This document shows, in pieces, positions 27,922-36,089 of a DNA stretch of 64,000 nt. A program made the position numbers and the translations under genes. Below the pieces are notes generated by a model. It ran no database searches, was not told where the DNA came from, and saw only the letters and a program-made list of their open reading frames with translations. This DNA comes from Catellatospora methionotrophica (GTDB taxonomy: Bacteria; Actinomycetota; Actinomycetes; Mycobacteriales; Micromonosporaceae), in assembly GCF_011297335.1 (NCBI RefSeq), contig NZ_JAAOTJ010000004.1:124001-188000 (forward strand). Reading direction: 5' to 3'. Every line of letters begins with the position of its first letter. Position 1 is the first letter of the stretch.

Positions 27922-27956
27922 GCGGGGCGGTGCGGCCGGTCGCGGCACCGCCCCGC
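27922..27956 (+). terminator. clpB terminator hairpin
   Basis: GCGGGGCGGTGC (27922-27933) pairs perfectly with GCACCGCCCCGC (27945-27956), 9 bp after the clpB stop codon. Confidence 0.7.
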
Positions 27957-28033
27957 GTCTCCTCCTGAGGGCTGAGCGCCGCTCGATCAAAGGTCGCAGG
28001 CGCGCCTGGCGGTCGGCGATTACGGTGTGCTGC

Positions 28034-28669
28034 ATGTCGTACACGCCACCTCCCAGCGGTTACCTCGTGCCCGCCGCGCCGGGCTCCGTCCCGCGTCCGG
28101 GCGCGGTCACCGTGTCCGCCCTGCTGCTCTACGTCGTCTCCGTCGCGCTGGTGCTCAGTGCGGCGATCTCGGTCTACGCGTTCTCGTCCCTGCCCGAGGG
28201 CCTCGTCGAGGACATCTACCGCGAGGCGGGCATGGCCGCCGACCTCGCGAGCACCACCGCCAGCATCGTGGTGATCACCACCTATGTCGTGGCGGGCGTC
28301 TACGTGCTGCTCGCCGCGTTCTTCGTCGTGCTCGGCATGTTCGTGGGCCGCGGCAAGCAGTGGGCCCGGATCACCACCTGGGTGTTCGCCGGCCTCGGCC
28401 TGTGCTGCGTCGGCTTCGGCCTGCTGTCCCAGTCGGCCGGGGGCAGCTTCGGCACCTCGGGCTCCGGCGCGGGCATCGACCAGGAACGGGCGGCCGAGCG
28501 CCTGACCGAGGCGATGCCGTCCTGGTCCACCCCGGTGGGCCTGCTGCTGAGCGTGGTCATGCTGCTGTCGATGCTGGCCGCGATCATCCTGCTGGCGCTG
28601 CCGGCGTCGAACGCGTTCTTCCGCAAGCCCGCGCCGGAGTGGACGCCACCCGCGTACCCGACGGTCTGA
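28034..28669 (+). CDS. four-TM membrane protein, paralogue 1
   Basis: A 211-residue membrane protein. The ATG at 28034 begins MSYTPPPSGYLVP, a short Pro-rich head typical of actinomycete membrane proteins. Four hydrophobic segments lie at about 28-50, 80-105, 115-135 and 170-195, with a charged loop after the first and a Gly/Ser loop before the last. It resembles the next gene in layout and in the C-terminal LLALPASNAFF (LLALPAANLFF in the paralogue). No catalytic or transport motif is visible; function unknown. The ribosome site is weak. A strong hairpin follows the stop codon. Confidence 0.75.
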   Translation: MSYTPPPSGYLVPAAPGSVPRPGAVTVSALLLYVVSVALVLSAAISVYAFSSLPEGLVEDIYREAGMAADLASTTASIVVITTYVVAGVYVLLAAFFVVLGMFVGRGKQWARITTWVFAGLGLCCVGFGLLSQSAGGSFGTSGSGAGIDQERAAERLTEAMPSWSTPVGLLLSVVMLLSMLAAIILLALPASNAFFRKPAPEWTPPAYPTV

Positions 28670-28680
28670 CCTGCTGTTCT

Positions 28681-28713
28681 CGCGGGGCCGGCGCGACGCG
28701 CGCCGGCCCCGCG
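28681..28713 (+). terminator. terminator hairpin
   Basis: CGCGGGGCCGGCGCG (28681-28695) pairs perfectly with CGCGCCGGCCCCGCG (28699-28713) around 3 nt, 12 bp after the stop codon at 28669. Confidence 0.75.
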
Positions 28714-28807
28714 TGCTGTCGGTGATATCCACAATCAGGCACATAAGCCCTGGTCGTGCGGGTAACTTCCGATCTGGAGCAGTCTTCGGCCGCATCGGGG
28801 GTACGCA

Positions 28808-29467
28808 ATGTCGTTTTCCACCTCGTCACCGGTGGAGCCGGTCTCCCCGGCCGGGCCCCGAGCGCTGTCCGGCCGACCGGCGGTGGTCGCCGCGGCGGCC
28901 GCGATCCTCGCCCTGCTCGCCCTGCTGAACCTGGTCAACGCGATCCTGCACCTTGCCGCGATCAGCAGCGTGCTCAACCGCTTCCGGGTGCGGGCCGTGC
29001 TGGAGGGCGTGAATCCAGCGGACATGACCACCCTGGAGAACAGCCTCAAGGTCGCGCTCGTGGTCAGCGCCCTGATCCTGGTGCTCGCCGCGATCATCCT
29101 GCTGGCCGTGGCCTGGGGTGTCTGGCAGGGCAACCGGGTGGCCCGCGTGCTGGCCTGGATCGTGTGCGGTCTCGGTGTGCTGCTGGCGTGCTGTGGGATC
29201 TCCGGCGCGGCCAGCCTGGGCTCGGGCAACGTGACCGTGCAGGGTGGCGGCGATCCGGCGGTGACCCGTGGCGCGCAGGCCCTCGTGGACTCCTTCCCGG
29301 GATGGTGGGCCGGGCTCACCGGGCTCTCCTCGGTCGGCCAGGTTCTCGGCTACATTGCCACTGCGGTGCTGCTCGCGCTCCCGGCTGCGAACCTCTTCTT
29401 CAACCGGACGCGGCCGCTGCCGCCGGGCCCCGACACCCCCGCGGTGCCCCCGCCGACGACCGTCTGA
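28808..29467 (+). CDS. four-TM membrane protein, paralogue 2
   Basis: A 219-residue membrane protein starting at ATG 28808 behind GGGGG. Segments lie at about 26-48, 80-103, 112-138 and 170-195. VLAWIVCGLGVLLACCGI parallels WVFAGLGLCCVGFGL in the preceding gene, and both end in LLALPA-N-FF, so they are tandem duplicates that have diverged. The C-terminus is Pro-rich. No function can be read from the sequence. It is 9 bp upstream of the SDR gene, so the two are probably co-transcribed. Confidence 0.75.
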   Translation: MSFSTSSPVEPVSPAGPRALSGRPAVVAAAAAILALLALLNLVNAILHLAAISSVLNRFRVRAVLEGVNPADMTTLENSLKVALVVSALILVLAAIILLAVAWGVWQGNRVARVLAWIVCGLGVLLACCGISGAASLGSGNVTVQGGGDPAVTRGAQALVDSFPGWWAGLTGLSSVGQVLGYIATAVLLALPAANLFFNRTRPLPPGPDTPAVPPPTTV

Positions 29468-29476
29468 GGTGCACCG

Positions 29477-30355
29477 ATGTCCACTGTCTCCCCCACCGGC
29501 ACCGCCGTGCCCGACGCCGCCGCAGCCCCTGGGACCAGCCCGCAACCGGCGGGTGAGCGGCGTACGGCCCTGGTGACCGGAGCGACCGCGGGCATCGGGC
29601 GCGCGTTCGCGGTGCGCCTGGCCACCGACGGCTGGGACGTGGTGCTGGTGGCCCGGGACGCGGGTCGGCTGGCCGACTTCTCCGAGGCACTGAGCAGCAC
29701 CTACGGCGTGCAGGCGAGTGTCATCTCGGCGGATCTGGCCACCACGGCGGGTTGCGAGCTGGTGGAGGCGCGGCTGCGCGACACCGCCCACCCGGTGGAT
29801 CTGCTGGTGAACAACGCGGGGCTGTCACTCAACACGCCGTTCCTGAAATCCACTGTGGATCAGGAGTTGCATCTGCTGGCCGTGAACGTTCAGGCGGTCA
29901 TGCGGCTGACGCACGCGGCGCTGCCGGTGATGGCGGCGCGTGGCCGGGGAGATGTCATCAATGTCTCATCGGTGGCCGGATTCGGCGCGGCGATGCCTGG
30001 TAGCACGTACCCGGCGAGTAAAGCGTGGGTCACCAACTTCAGCGAGTCGGTGGCTCTTTCGGTGGCGCACCGCGGGGTGCGGGTGATGGCGCTGTGCCCC
30101 GGATTCACCCGTACGGAGTTCCACGACCGGGCCGGAATCAACATGACCAAGACCCCCGGATGGCTGTGGCTGCAGGCCCCCCAGGTGGTCTCCGACAGCC
30201 TGCGTGACCTGCGGCGGGGCCGCACGGTGAGTGTGCCGAGCTGGAAATACAAAGTGCTCGTCGGATTCATGCGGCACACCCCGACACGCCTGTTGCGGCG
30301 CTTGGCGCGCGGGGCCCGGGTGCGCACCGGACGCGACACCGAATCCGACAGCTGA
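29477..30355 (+). CDS. short-chain dehydrogenase/reductase
   Basis: A 292-residue classical SDR. After a 28-residue Pro/Ala-rich head comes the NAD(P)-binding TGATAGIGRAFA, then LVNNAGLS, and the catalytic Ser (NVSSVAG), Tyr and Lys (YPASK). A basic C-terminal extension (TRLLRRLARGARVRTGR) is unusual and may contact the membrane or nucleic acid. The TGATAGIG with Arg in the LVARDAG strand suggests NADP. The substrate is unknown. It lies 9 bp after the membrane protein gene, which may indicate a shared job, but no pathway is visible. Confidence 0.9.
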   Translation: MSTVSPTGTAVPDAAAAPGTSPQPAGERRTALVTGATAGIGRAFAVRLATDGWDVVLVARDAGRLADFSEALSSTYGVQASVISADLATTAGCELVEARLRDTAHPVDLLVNNAGLSLNTPFLKSTVDQELHLLAVNVQAVMRLTHAALPVMAARGRGDVINVSSVAGFGAAMPGSTYPASKAWVTNFSESVALSVAHRGVRVMALCPGFTRTEFHDRAGINMTKTPGWLWLQAPQVVSDSLRDLRRGRTVSVPSWKYKVLVGFMRHTPTRLLRRLARGARVRTGRDTESDS

Positions 30356-30422
30356 GAAGTGTGGGGAGGTCAACGCACCCCCCTAGATCGAGCTCTCAGG
30401 ATCGGCGGGTAGTGTCCCTGCC

Positions 30423-30953
30423 ATGTCCGACCGCGACGACCTGCGTAAATTCATCACTGACCTCGCGGTGGTTCGGGGAAAGGTGATCCTGTCCTCCGGA
30501 CAGGAGGCGGAATACTATGTTGATCTCCGCCGGATCACCCTGCACCACGCTGCTGCGCCCCTGGTCGGGCGTGTGCTGAACGAGCTGACCGCAGACTGGG
30601 ACTTCGACGCCGTCGGCGGTCTCACGCTCGGCGCCGATCCGGTCGCCGCCGCCATGCTGCACACCTCGCCGCGCCCGCTGGACGCGTTCGTGGTGCGCAA
30701 GGAGGGCAAGGCGCACGGCCTCCAGCGTCGCATCGAAGGACCCGACGTGGCCGGCCGCCGCGTGCTCGCTGTCGAGGACACCTCGACTACTGGCGGTAGT
30801 GTTCTTGCCGCTATTGATGCACTGCGGGAGGCGGGTGCCGAGGTCATCGGTGTTGCGGTTATTGTCGATCGAGGCGCGGGCGATACGGTGCGTGCTGCCG
30901 GACTGTCGTACCGAGCCGCCTATACGTTGGCGGACCTTGGCCTGTCGGCCTAA
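30423..30953 (+). CDS. pyrE: orotate phosphoribosyltransferase
   Basis: A 176-residue OPRTase. It joins orotate to PRPP to give OMP in pyrimidine synthesis. SSGQEAEYYVDLR is the N-terminal substrate loop, GGLTLGADPVA follows, and the PRPP motif is VLAVEDTSTTGGS. The dimer loop VVRKEGKAHGLQRRIEG supplies the catalytic Lys/His. Length and motifs are normal for the actinobacterial form. ATG at 30423 is clear. No other pyr gene is in the window. It is followed by a divergent-sequence ArsR gene on the same strand. Confidence 0.95.
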   Translation: MSDRDDLRKFITDLAVVRGKVILSSGQEAEYYVDLRRITLHHAAAPLVGRVLNELTADWDFDAVGGLTLGADPVAAAMLHTSPRPLDAFVVRKEGKAHGLQRRIEGPDVAGRRVLAVEDTSTTGGSVLAAIDALREAGAEVIGVAVIVDRGAGDTVRAAGLSYRAAYTLADLGLSA

Positions 30954-31020
30954 CGGAACTCCGATCCGTACCTGCTAATATGTAGGTGGATCGATGCTGT
31001 TGTTGGAAGGAAGAAATCAC

Positions 31021-31389
31021 GTGGGAACAGCTCTGGTGGAAACCCCGCTGCCTCAAATCTCGCCCCTCGCTGGTGAGCCGATCGAGCCTGCCGACGCGCA
31101 GCGCCTCGCGGGCGTGCTGAAGGCGCTCGCCGACCCGGCCCGTCTCCGGCTGCTCAGCCTTATCCAGTCTGCCCCCGAGGGCGAGGCGTGCGTTTGTGAC
31201 CTGACCGCTCCGCTGGGTCTTTCCCAGCCGACCGTCAGCCACCACCTGCGCATCCTCACCGAGGCGGGTCTGCTCAACCGCGACAAGCGCGGCGTGTGGG
31301 CCTACTACAGCCTGGTGCCGTCCGCTATCGCCACCGTCGCCGAGCTGCTGACGCCGCCGCGCAAGCGCGCGACCAAGAAGACTCGCTGA
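31021..31389 (+). CDS. ArsR/SmtB family metal-sensing repressor
   Basis: A 122-residue winged-helix repressor. GTG 31021 has GGAAGAA upstream; a longer reading to 30994 overlaps that site. DPARLRLLSLI, then EACVCDLTAPLGLSQPTVSHHLRILTEAG (read in parts: CVCDL is the helix-3 thiol pair, QPTVSHHLRIL the recognition helix), and VWAYYSL of the wing. The CVC pair is the As(III)/Cd(II)-type ligand site of ArsR proteins; a third ligand is not obvious. No resistance pump or reductase lies next to it, so its target is elsewhere or is only itself. A very strong terminator follows. Confidence 0.9.
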   Translation: MGTALVETPLPQISPLAGEPIEPADAQRLAGVLKALADPARLRLLSLIQSAPEGEACVCDLTAPLGLSQPTVSHHLRILTEAGLLNRDKRGVWAYYSLVPSAIATVAELLTPPRKRATKKTR

Positions 31390-31405
31390 CCCTGGCAAGG
31401 CCCTG

Positions 31406-31455
31406 AAGCGCCGTGGGGCGCACACTCGTCGCCGAGTGTGCGCCCCACGGCGCTT
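31406..31455 (+). terminator. strong intrinsic terminator after the arsR-type gene
   Basis: A perfect 23-bp stem starts AAGCGCCGTGGGGCG (31406) and closes at 31455 with a 4-nt loop, followed by TTTT. This is the most canonical intrinsic terminator in the window. Confidence 0.92.
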
Positions 31456-31643
31456 TTCGTAACCATGGACGGCCATGACGATCACACAATCGGATGACCC
31501 GGCGACCGTGAGTGAATTTTCTCCATACCTGGTGGCAGGACGCTGACAGGCATCTAAGCTGTCGCCCAGTCAGGCGTGCAGCCGCCCTCGGTAACCCCCG
31601 CCGCAGGGCCAGGCGCCGCCGCCCCCTTCACTGGGAGTCACCC

Positions 31644-33368
31644 ATGTCTGGACGCCACATTCGGCAAGGCTGGGACGCCCCCGAGGCACCCGCCCGCCGG
31701 ACCGGCCTGTTCGGTCGCCGCGCCGTGCGGATTCCCGTCATCATCATCAGTGCCCTGTCCGTGTGCGGCCTGGCCACCGTCGTGCTCCGCTCGGTCAGCG
31801 CGGACGCCGACGGCTGCGGCAGCGCCGGGATCACCCTCACCGTGGCCGCCGACCCGGCGGTCGCGCCCGCGCTCACCGAGATCGGCGCGCGCTGGAGCGC
31901 CACCAGCCCGATGGTCGGCGAGGACTGCGTCCGCGTGGCGGTCATCGAGAAGCCGTCGTACGAGCTGGCCAACTCCCTGGCGACCTGGGCGGGCGGCGTG
32001 GTCGACGTGGCCGGCAAGGCCGCGCCCACCCCGGCCGACTCCGACCTGCCCGTGGTCTGGGTGCCCGACTCGTCGTACTGGCTGGGCCGGGTGCGCGCGC
32101 TCGACCGGGACATGTTCGACGCCGCCGCCCCGTCCGTGGCGGCCAGCCCGGTGGTGCTCGCCGTGCCGGAGACCGTGGCCCGCAACCTGCCGGAGAAGTT
32201 CGGCGCGGGCATCGACGCGGCGATGCTCAAGAGCCTGCTGTTCAGCAAGACGCCCGCGCTCAAGCTCGGCGTGGTCGAGCCGCGGCGCGACACGGCGGGC
32301 ATGGTCGGCGCGATGATGCTGTCCGACGCCGTCGTCGCCTCCGAGGCCGACCTGCCCACGCTCGTCGCCGTGTACCGCGGCATCGGCGGCCCGGTCGCCG
32401 ACACCGGGGCGCTGTGGAAGGCGTACGCCGCGGGCATGACCGGCGCGCCCGTCAGCGAGCAGGCCGTGATCGCCTACAACGCGGCAACTCCCAAGGCCCC
32501 GATGGCCGCGATCAACCTGGCGGAGGTGCCGACGCTCGACTTCCCGTACGCCGTGCGCGCCCGCCAGCCGCGCCCGCTGGCCGCCGCGGCCGCCCTGTTC
32601 TCGCAGGCGCTGCGCAGCGGCGACTACAAGTCGGTCTTCGCCGAGAAGGGGCTGCGCTCGCCGGAGGGCGAGGCCTCCACGGGCTTCCCCACCGGCCACG
32701 GTGTCACCTCCAACAACGTCTTCGTGCAGCCGCTCAGCGACATGAACAAGGTCCGTGGCGCGATGACGGTCTGGGTCGCCGCCAAGACCCCGTCCCGGGT
32801 GATCGCGCTGGTCGACGCGACCTCGTCGATGGGCCGCACGATGACCGGCGGCGGCAACACGGCCGTGCGGATGCAGGTGCTGCGCAGCGCCGCCGAGAAG
32901 GGCCTGAAGCTGTTCACCGACGACAGCGAGGTCGGCCTGTGGGGCTTCGCGGGCAAGGGCCACCAGCCGCTGGTGCCGCTCGGTGAGCTGACCAGGTCGC
33001 AGCGCAGCAAGCTGAACACGGCCGTGCAGCGCGCCGCGCCCTCGCCGACCGACGTCTGCCCGCTCTACGCCTCGATCATCGACGGCTTCCGGGAACTGCT
33101 CAAGGGATACGACCCGAGCCGGAGCAACACGCTGGTGGTCTTCACCGACGGCCGGGACAGCTCGGGCATGCAGCTCCGGGCGATGCAGCGTGAGCTGGAG
33201 AAACTGGCCGACGTGACCAAGCCCGTCCGGGTGGTGCTGCTGGGCCTCGGCCCGGACGTCAGGCTGGCCGACCTGCAGGCCATCGCCGACACCACCGGCG
33301 GCGCCGCGTTCCAGGTCACCGACCCGAGCCAGATGGAAGCCATCTTCCTCAAGGCGCTGCTCGCCTGA
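31644..33368 (+). CDS. membrane-anchored substrate-binding/VWA fusion protein
   Basis: A 574-residue protein starting at ATG 31644 behind GGGAG. A short Arg-rich head and one membrane segment (about 30-50) are followed by a region (about 57-340) built like a periplasmic solute-binding protein of the extracellular type-II fold (GITLTVAADPAVAPALTEIG, VVWVPDSSYWLGRVR). Residues 385-570 are a von Willebrand A domain: the metal site begins DATSSMG, an atypical DxTxS form, and continues TDVCPLYASI and VVFTDGRDSSG. Such actinobacterial proteins may sense or display a ligand at the cell surface; the precise role is unknown. It is a single gene closed by a palindromic hairpin. Confidence 0.85.
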   Translation: MSGRHIRQGWDAPEAPARRTGLFGRRAVRIPVIIISALSVCGLATVVLRSVSADADGCGSAGITLTVAADPAVAPALTEIGARWSATSPMVGEDCVRVAVIEKPSYELANSLATWAGGVVDVAGKAAPTPADSDLPVVWVPDSSYWLGRVRALDRDMFDAAAPSVAASPVVLAVPETVARNLPEKFGAGIDAAMLKSLLFSKTPALKLGVVEPRRDTAGMVGAMMLSDAVVASEADLPTLVAVYRGIGGPVADTGALWKAYAAGMTGAPVSEQAVIAYNAATPKAPMAAINLAEVPTLDFPYAVRARQPRPLAAAAALFSQALRSGDYKSVFAEKGLRSPEGEASTGFPTGHGVTSNNVFVQPLSDMNKVRGAMTVWVAAKTPSRVIALVDATSSMGRTMTGGGNTAVRMQVLRSAAEKGLKLFTDDSEVGLWGFAGKGHQPLVPLGELTRSQRSKLNTAVQRAAPSPTDVCPLYASIIDGFRELLKGYDPSRSNTLVVFTDGRDSSGMQLRAMQRELEKLADVTKPVRVVLLGLGPDVRLADLQAIADTTGGAAFQVTDPSQMEAIFLKALLA

Positions 33369-33391
33369 GCCTCGGACCGTCCTGGCGCAAA

Positions 33392-33452
33392 GATCACTGT
33401 TTGCGGTCAGAACCTGTGGCCGGACCCCAGGTTCTGACCGCAAACAGCGATC
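33392..33452. terminator. GATCGC/GGTCA palindrome, copy A
   Basis: Arms at 33392-33416 and 33428-33452 (25 bp, one mismatch; the left arm begins GATCACTGTTTGCGGTCAG) around 11 nt. It lies between the convergent genes ending at 33368 (+) and 33471 (-). Relatives are at 37684-37744 and 61725-61789. Confidence 0.7.
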
Positions 33453-33470
33453 ATGCTCGCGAGTGCGGGC

Positions 33471-34229
33471 TCAGCCGATGTCGACCTTGCTCATGACGAC
33501 GGTCTCGTCGCCGTGGAGGGCGCGCTTCTTGGCCTGGCGCTCGCGGATCATCTCGATGAACACCGGGATGAGCGACAGGAACACGATGAGGAACACCATC
33601 GGCAGGATGTACTTGTCGATGTGCTCGGGGCCGCCGATGGCCTTGATGATCTGCTCGGCGAGCAGGTAGCCGGCCAGCAGGAAGCCGTCGACCCACAGGA
33701 TCGCGCCGATCACGTTCCAGATGAAGAACTGCTTGGCCGGCATGCCGAGCACGCCCGCGACCGGGTTCATGAACGTACGCACGATCGGGATGAACCGGGC
33801 CAGCACGATGGCGCGGCGCGGACCGAACTTCGCGAAGTAGTGCTCGGCCTTGCGCACGTACTCCTGCTTGAACAGACGGGAGTCAGGCTTGCTGAACATC
33901 TTGGGGCCGTACTTCGCGCCCAGCCAGTGCCCGAGCTGCGCACCGACGATGGCACAGATCGGGCCGAGCAGCAGCAGCCAGCCGATCGGCAGCTGAACGC
34001 CCTTCGACTCCAGGAATCCGGAGGCGAACACACCCGCGATGAACAGCAGCGAGTCGCCGGGCAGGAAGAAGCCGACCATCAGGCCGGTCTCGGCGAACAG
34101 GATGAAGCAGACGCCGAACAACGCGGCCGGGCCGAACAGGTTCAACCAGTCCGTCGGATTCAGGGGATTGAAGTCGGCGGCGGCCAGCGGGGGCGCGGCC
34201 AGGGCCTGGAGAGTGTCGACTACGGTCAC
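33471..34229 (-). CDS. DedA family membrane protein
   Basis: A 252-residue DedA protein; GTG 34229 is preferred over an upstream start at 34373, which overlaps the sigma-factor region. Segments include ETGLMVGFFLPGDSLLFIAG, the typical DedA helix with the acidic E and the FLPGDS motif, and ARFIPIVRTFMNPVAG, the signature FxPxxR region. The end is basic and cytoplasmic. DedA proteins act in lipid flipping and membrane homeostasis, and some need the proton gradient; which lipid this one handles is unknown. It ends 18 bp from a large palindrome shared with the neighbour on the other strand. A DedA gene sits near fba in mycobacteria as well. Confidence 0.92.
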   Translation of the reverse strand: MTVVDTLQALAAPPLAAADFNPLNPTDWLNLFGPAALFGVCFILFAETGLMVGFFLPGDSLLFIAGVFASGFLESKGVQLPIGWLLLLGPICAIVGAQLGHWLGAKYGPKMFSKPDSRLFKQEYVRKAEHYFAKFGPRRAIVLARFIPIVRTFMNPVAGVLGMPAKQFFIWNVIGAILWVDGFLLAGYLLAEQIIKAIGGPEHIDKYILPMVFLIVFLSLIPVFIEMIRERQAKKRALHGDETVVMSKVDIG

Positions 34230-34295
34230 GCCGCACAACAGTACCGGGCAATGTTCCCGACACCCGGACACGTCCTGTGAGTCGAGGAGGTGGCT

Positions 34296-34793
34296 GTGAC
34301 GTACGAGGAATTCGTCAACTCGCGACTGGGCGCGCTCGCGCGCTATGCGGTGATGCTCACCGGTGACCAGCACACGGCCCAGGATCTCGTCCAGGAGACG
34401 ATGGTCCGCGTCCAGCTCAACTGGCGCAGGGTGGCCCGCGCGGACGTGCCGGAGCGCTACGTCAAGCGCATGATGATCAACCAGTACACGGACTGGCGGC
34501 GCGGATCATGGCTGCGCCGGGTGTTCCTGCGGCCCGACGCCGACCAGGCGGTCGCCGTACCCGTCGATCACGCGCAGCGCACCGCGGACCGGGACCAGAT
34601 CTGGTCCGTGCTGGCCACGCTGCCGCGCCAGCAGCGGGCGGCGCTGGTGCTGCGCTACTACGAGGACCTGCCCGACGTGGAGATCGCCGAGATGCTCGGC
34701 TGCACGGTCGGCACGGCCCGCGGTTACATCTCGAAGGCGCTGACCCGGTTGCGGGAGTCGGCGGAGCGGTTGAGCCTGGGAGGAGTTCGATGA
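34296..34793 (+). CDS. SigE-family RNA polymerase sigma factor
   Basis: A 165-residue ECF-like sigma factor. GTG 34296 is preferred, since GGAGG lies 5 nt upstream; a GTG at 34290 is inside that site. Region 2 is LVQETMVRVQLNWRRV...YVKRMMINQYTDWRR; region 4 is LPRQQRAALVLRYYEDLPDVEIAEMLGCTVGT. It belongs to the small SigE-type family abundant in Micromonosporaceae and Streptomyces. Its TGA overlaps the ATG of a fifth LCP gene, which starts like an anti-sigma factor; the pair is probably a sigma/regulator unit. It is divergent from the DedA gene. Confidence 0.92.
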   Translation: MTYEEFVNSRLGALARYAVMLTGDQHTAQDLVQETMVRVQLNWRRVARADVPERYVKRMMINQYTDWRRGSWLRRVFLRPDADQAVAVPVDHAQRTADRDQIWSVLATLPRQQRAALVLRYYEDLPDVEIAEMLGCTVGTARGYISKALTRLRESAERLSLGGVR

Positions 34794-35818
34794 TCGAAGA
34801 CGAGCTGCGCGAGGCGTTCGCCCGCCACGAGGCGCAGGCGCCCCCGCTGGACCCGCTGCGCCGGGCCATCGACGGCCTGGCCGCCCGGCGACGCCGCCGC
34901 CGCACGGTGACCCGGACCGGGGCCGCCGCGGTGGCCGTGGCGCTCGCGCTGGCCCTGCCGGTCCAGCTGTGGCGGGGCGGGCTCGAGGTGCCGCTGCCGC
35001 TCGGCGTCGGGGCGAGCACGACGGCCGCGCCGTCGGGGCCGCTGAATCTGCTGCTGCTCGGCCTCGACGGGAGCGGCTCGGTGCGTAACGCCCGGACCGA
35101 CACGATCATGCTGGTCCACCTGCCCGCCGACGGCAGCCAGGCCTACCTGGTTTCCATCGAGCGGGACCTGGCCACGGACATGCCCGGGGTGGGCACCACG
35201 AAGATCAATGGTGTGTACAGCCGCGGCGGCGTCGAGGCCGCCCGCGATGCCGTGCAGCGGCTCACCGGGATACGTGCCGACGCCGTGGCGGAGGTGGAGT
35301 TCTCCGCGCTGCGCTCCGTCACCGACACCCTGGGCGGCCTGCCGGTGTGCCTGCCGGAGCCGATGCGGTCGCAGCACACCGGCGCGCTCTTTCCGGCGGG
35401 CTGCCGGGACTACACCGGAGACCAGGTGCAGGACCTGATGCGGCAGCGCAAGATTCTGCTCCACGGGGGCTACGACCGGGACCGGGTCGGCCAGCGGGTG
35501 CTGCTCGGTCTGGCCAAGAAGGCCGGAGACCGGTCGCTGCTGAGCGACTTCTGGGTGGTGAGCCAGCTGGCCCGCACTCCGGGGATCACCTTGCACACCG
35601 GCGACCTGAGCCTGCTCGGCCTGGCGATGCGGCTGGACCGGGTGGAGGCTGCCGACATCGTCGGCATCAGCCAGCCGACCTTCTATGTCACGAAGATCGA
35701 CGGGGTCTTCTACGAACAACTCGATCCGGCCGTCGCGCCTGGGCTGTTCCGGGCGCTGCGCGACGACACCATGAGCGCGTTCGCGCAGGCCCACCCGGCC
35801 TGGGTGCTTCAGGAGTAG
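34790..35818 (+). CDS. LCP-domain protein with anti-sigma-like N-terminus
   Basis: A 342-residue single-pass membrane protein. Residues 1-40 (MIEDELREAFARHEAQ, then Arg-rich) resemble the cytoplasmic start of SigE-family anti-sigma proteins; a membrane helix (AAAVAVALALALPVQLW) follows; the rest is an extracellular LCP domain with LLLLGLDGS, RTDTIMLVHLP, SIERDLATDMPG, KINGVYSRGG, EVEFSAL and DLMRQRK. Several catalytic-region motifs depart from the norm: SIERD replaces SIPRD, QDLMRQRK replaces ALDYARQR, and DRDRVGQRVLL replaces DxxRQRHQQQ. It may be a catalytically reduced LCP acting as sensor. The start overlaps the sigma-factor stop by ATGA. Confidence 0.88.
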   Translation: MIEDELREAFARHEAQAPPLDPLRRAIDGLAARRRRRRTVTRTGAAAVAVALALALPVQLWRGGLEVPLPLGVGASTTAAPSGPLNLLLLGLDGSGSVRNARTDTIMLVHLPADGSQAYLVSIERDLATDMPGVGTTKINGVYSRGGVEAARDAVQRLTGIRADAVAEVEFSALRSVTDTLGGLPVCLPEPMRSQHTGALFPAGCRDYTGDQVQDLMRQRKILLHGGYDRDRVGQRVLLGLAKKAGDRSLLSDFWVVSQLARTPGITLHTGDLSLLGLAMRLDRVEAADIVGISQPTFYVTKIDGVFYEQLDPAVAPGLFRALRDDTMSAFAQAHPAWVLQE

Positions 35819-36021
35819 TCCTCGTCGGCGGGCACGACCACCACGTTCTGCTCGATCCTGTCCCACTCGGAGGCCGGCGGCACCGGCTCGTCCGGCCCTC
35901 CGAGCGGCTCCTCGGGCAGGGCGTTGGTCTCGGCGTCCGCCAGGGGATCCGCCGGGGTCGACTGCTCGAGCGCGTCGGCTTCGGGCACGTCGTACGTGTT
36001 CCCTGCCACGTTCTCGGTCAT
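35809..36021 (-). CDS. small acidic hypothetical protein
   Basis: A 70-residue, strongly acidic protein (MTENVAGNTYDVPEADALEQ...) ending SEWDRIEQNVVVVPADEDYS. It overlaps the end of the convergent LCP gene by 10 bp. It has no hydrophobic segment and is probably disordered. The ribosome site at ATG 36021 is weak and coding evidence is modest. Reading frames here obey the GC bias, but a short acidic frame can arise by chance. No function assigned. Confidence 0.5.
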   Translation of the reverse strand: MTENVAGNTYDVPEADALEQSTPADPLADAETNALPEEPLGGPDEPVPPASEWDRIEQNVVVVPADEDYS

Positions 36022-36089
36022 CGTTTCACCGTATGACTCGCCTGCGATATTCGCCAGCAGATGTGGGTTTCGGCGTAGAAGATGGCCGT

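Noticed and set aside
34196-34373. Longer start of the DedA gene at 34373
   Set aside because: It would overlap the sigma-factor start, and the added residues do not fit the family; GTG 34229 fits.
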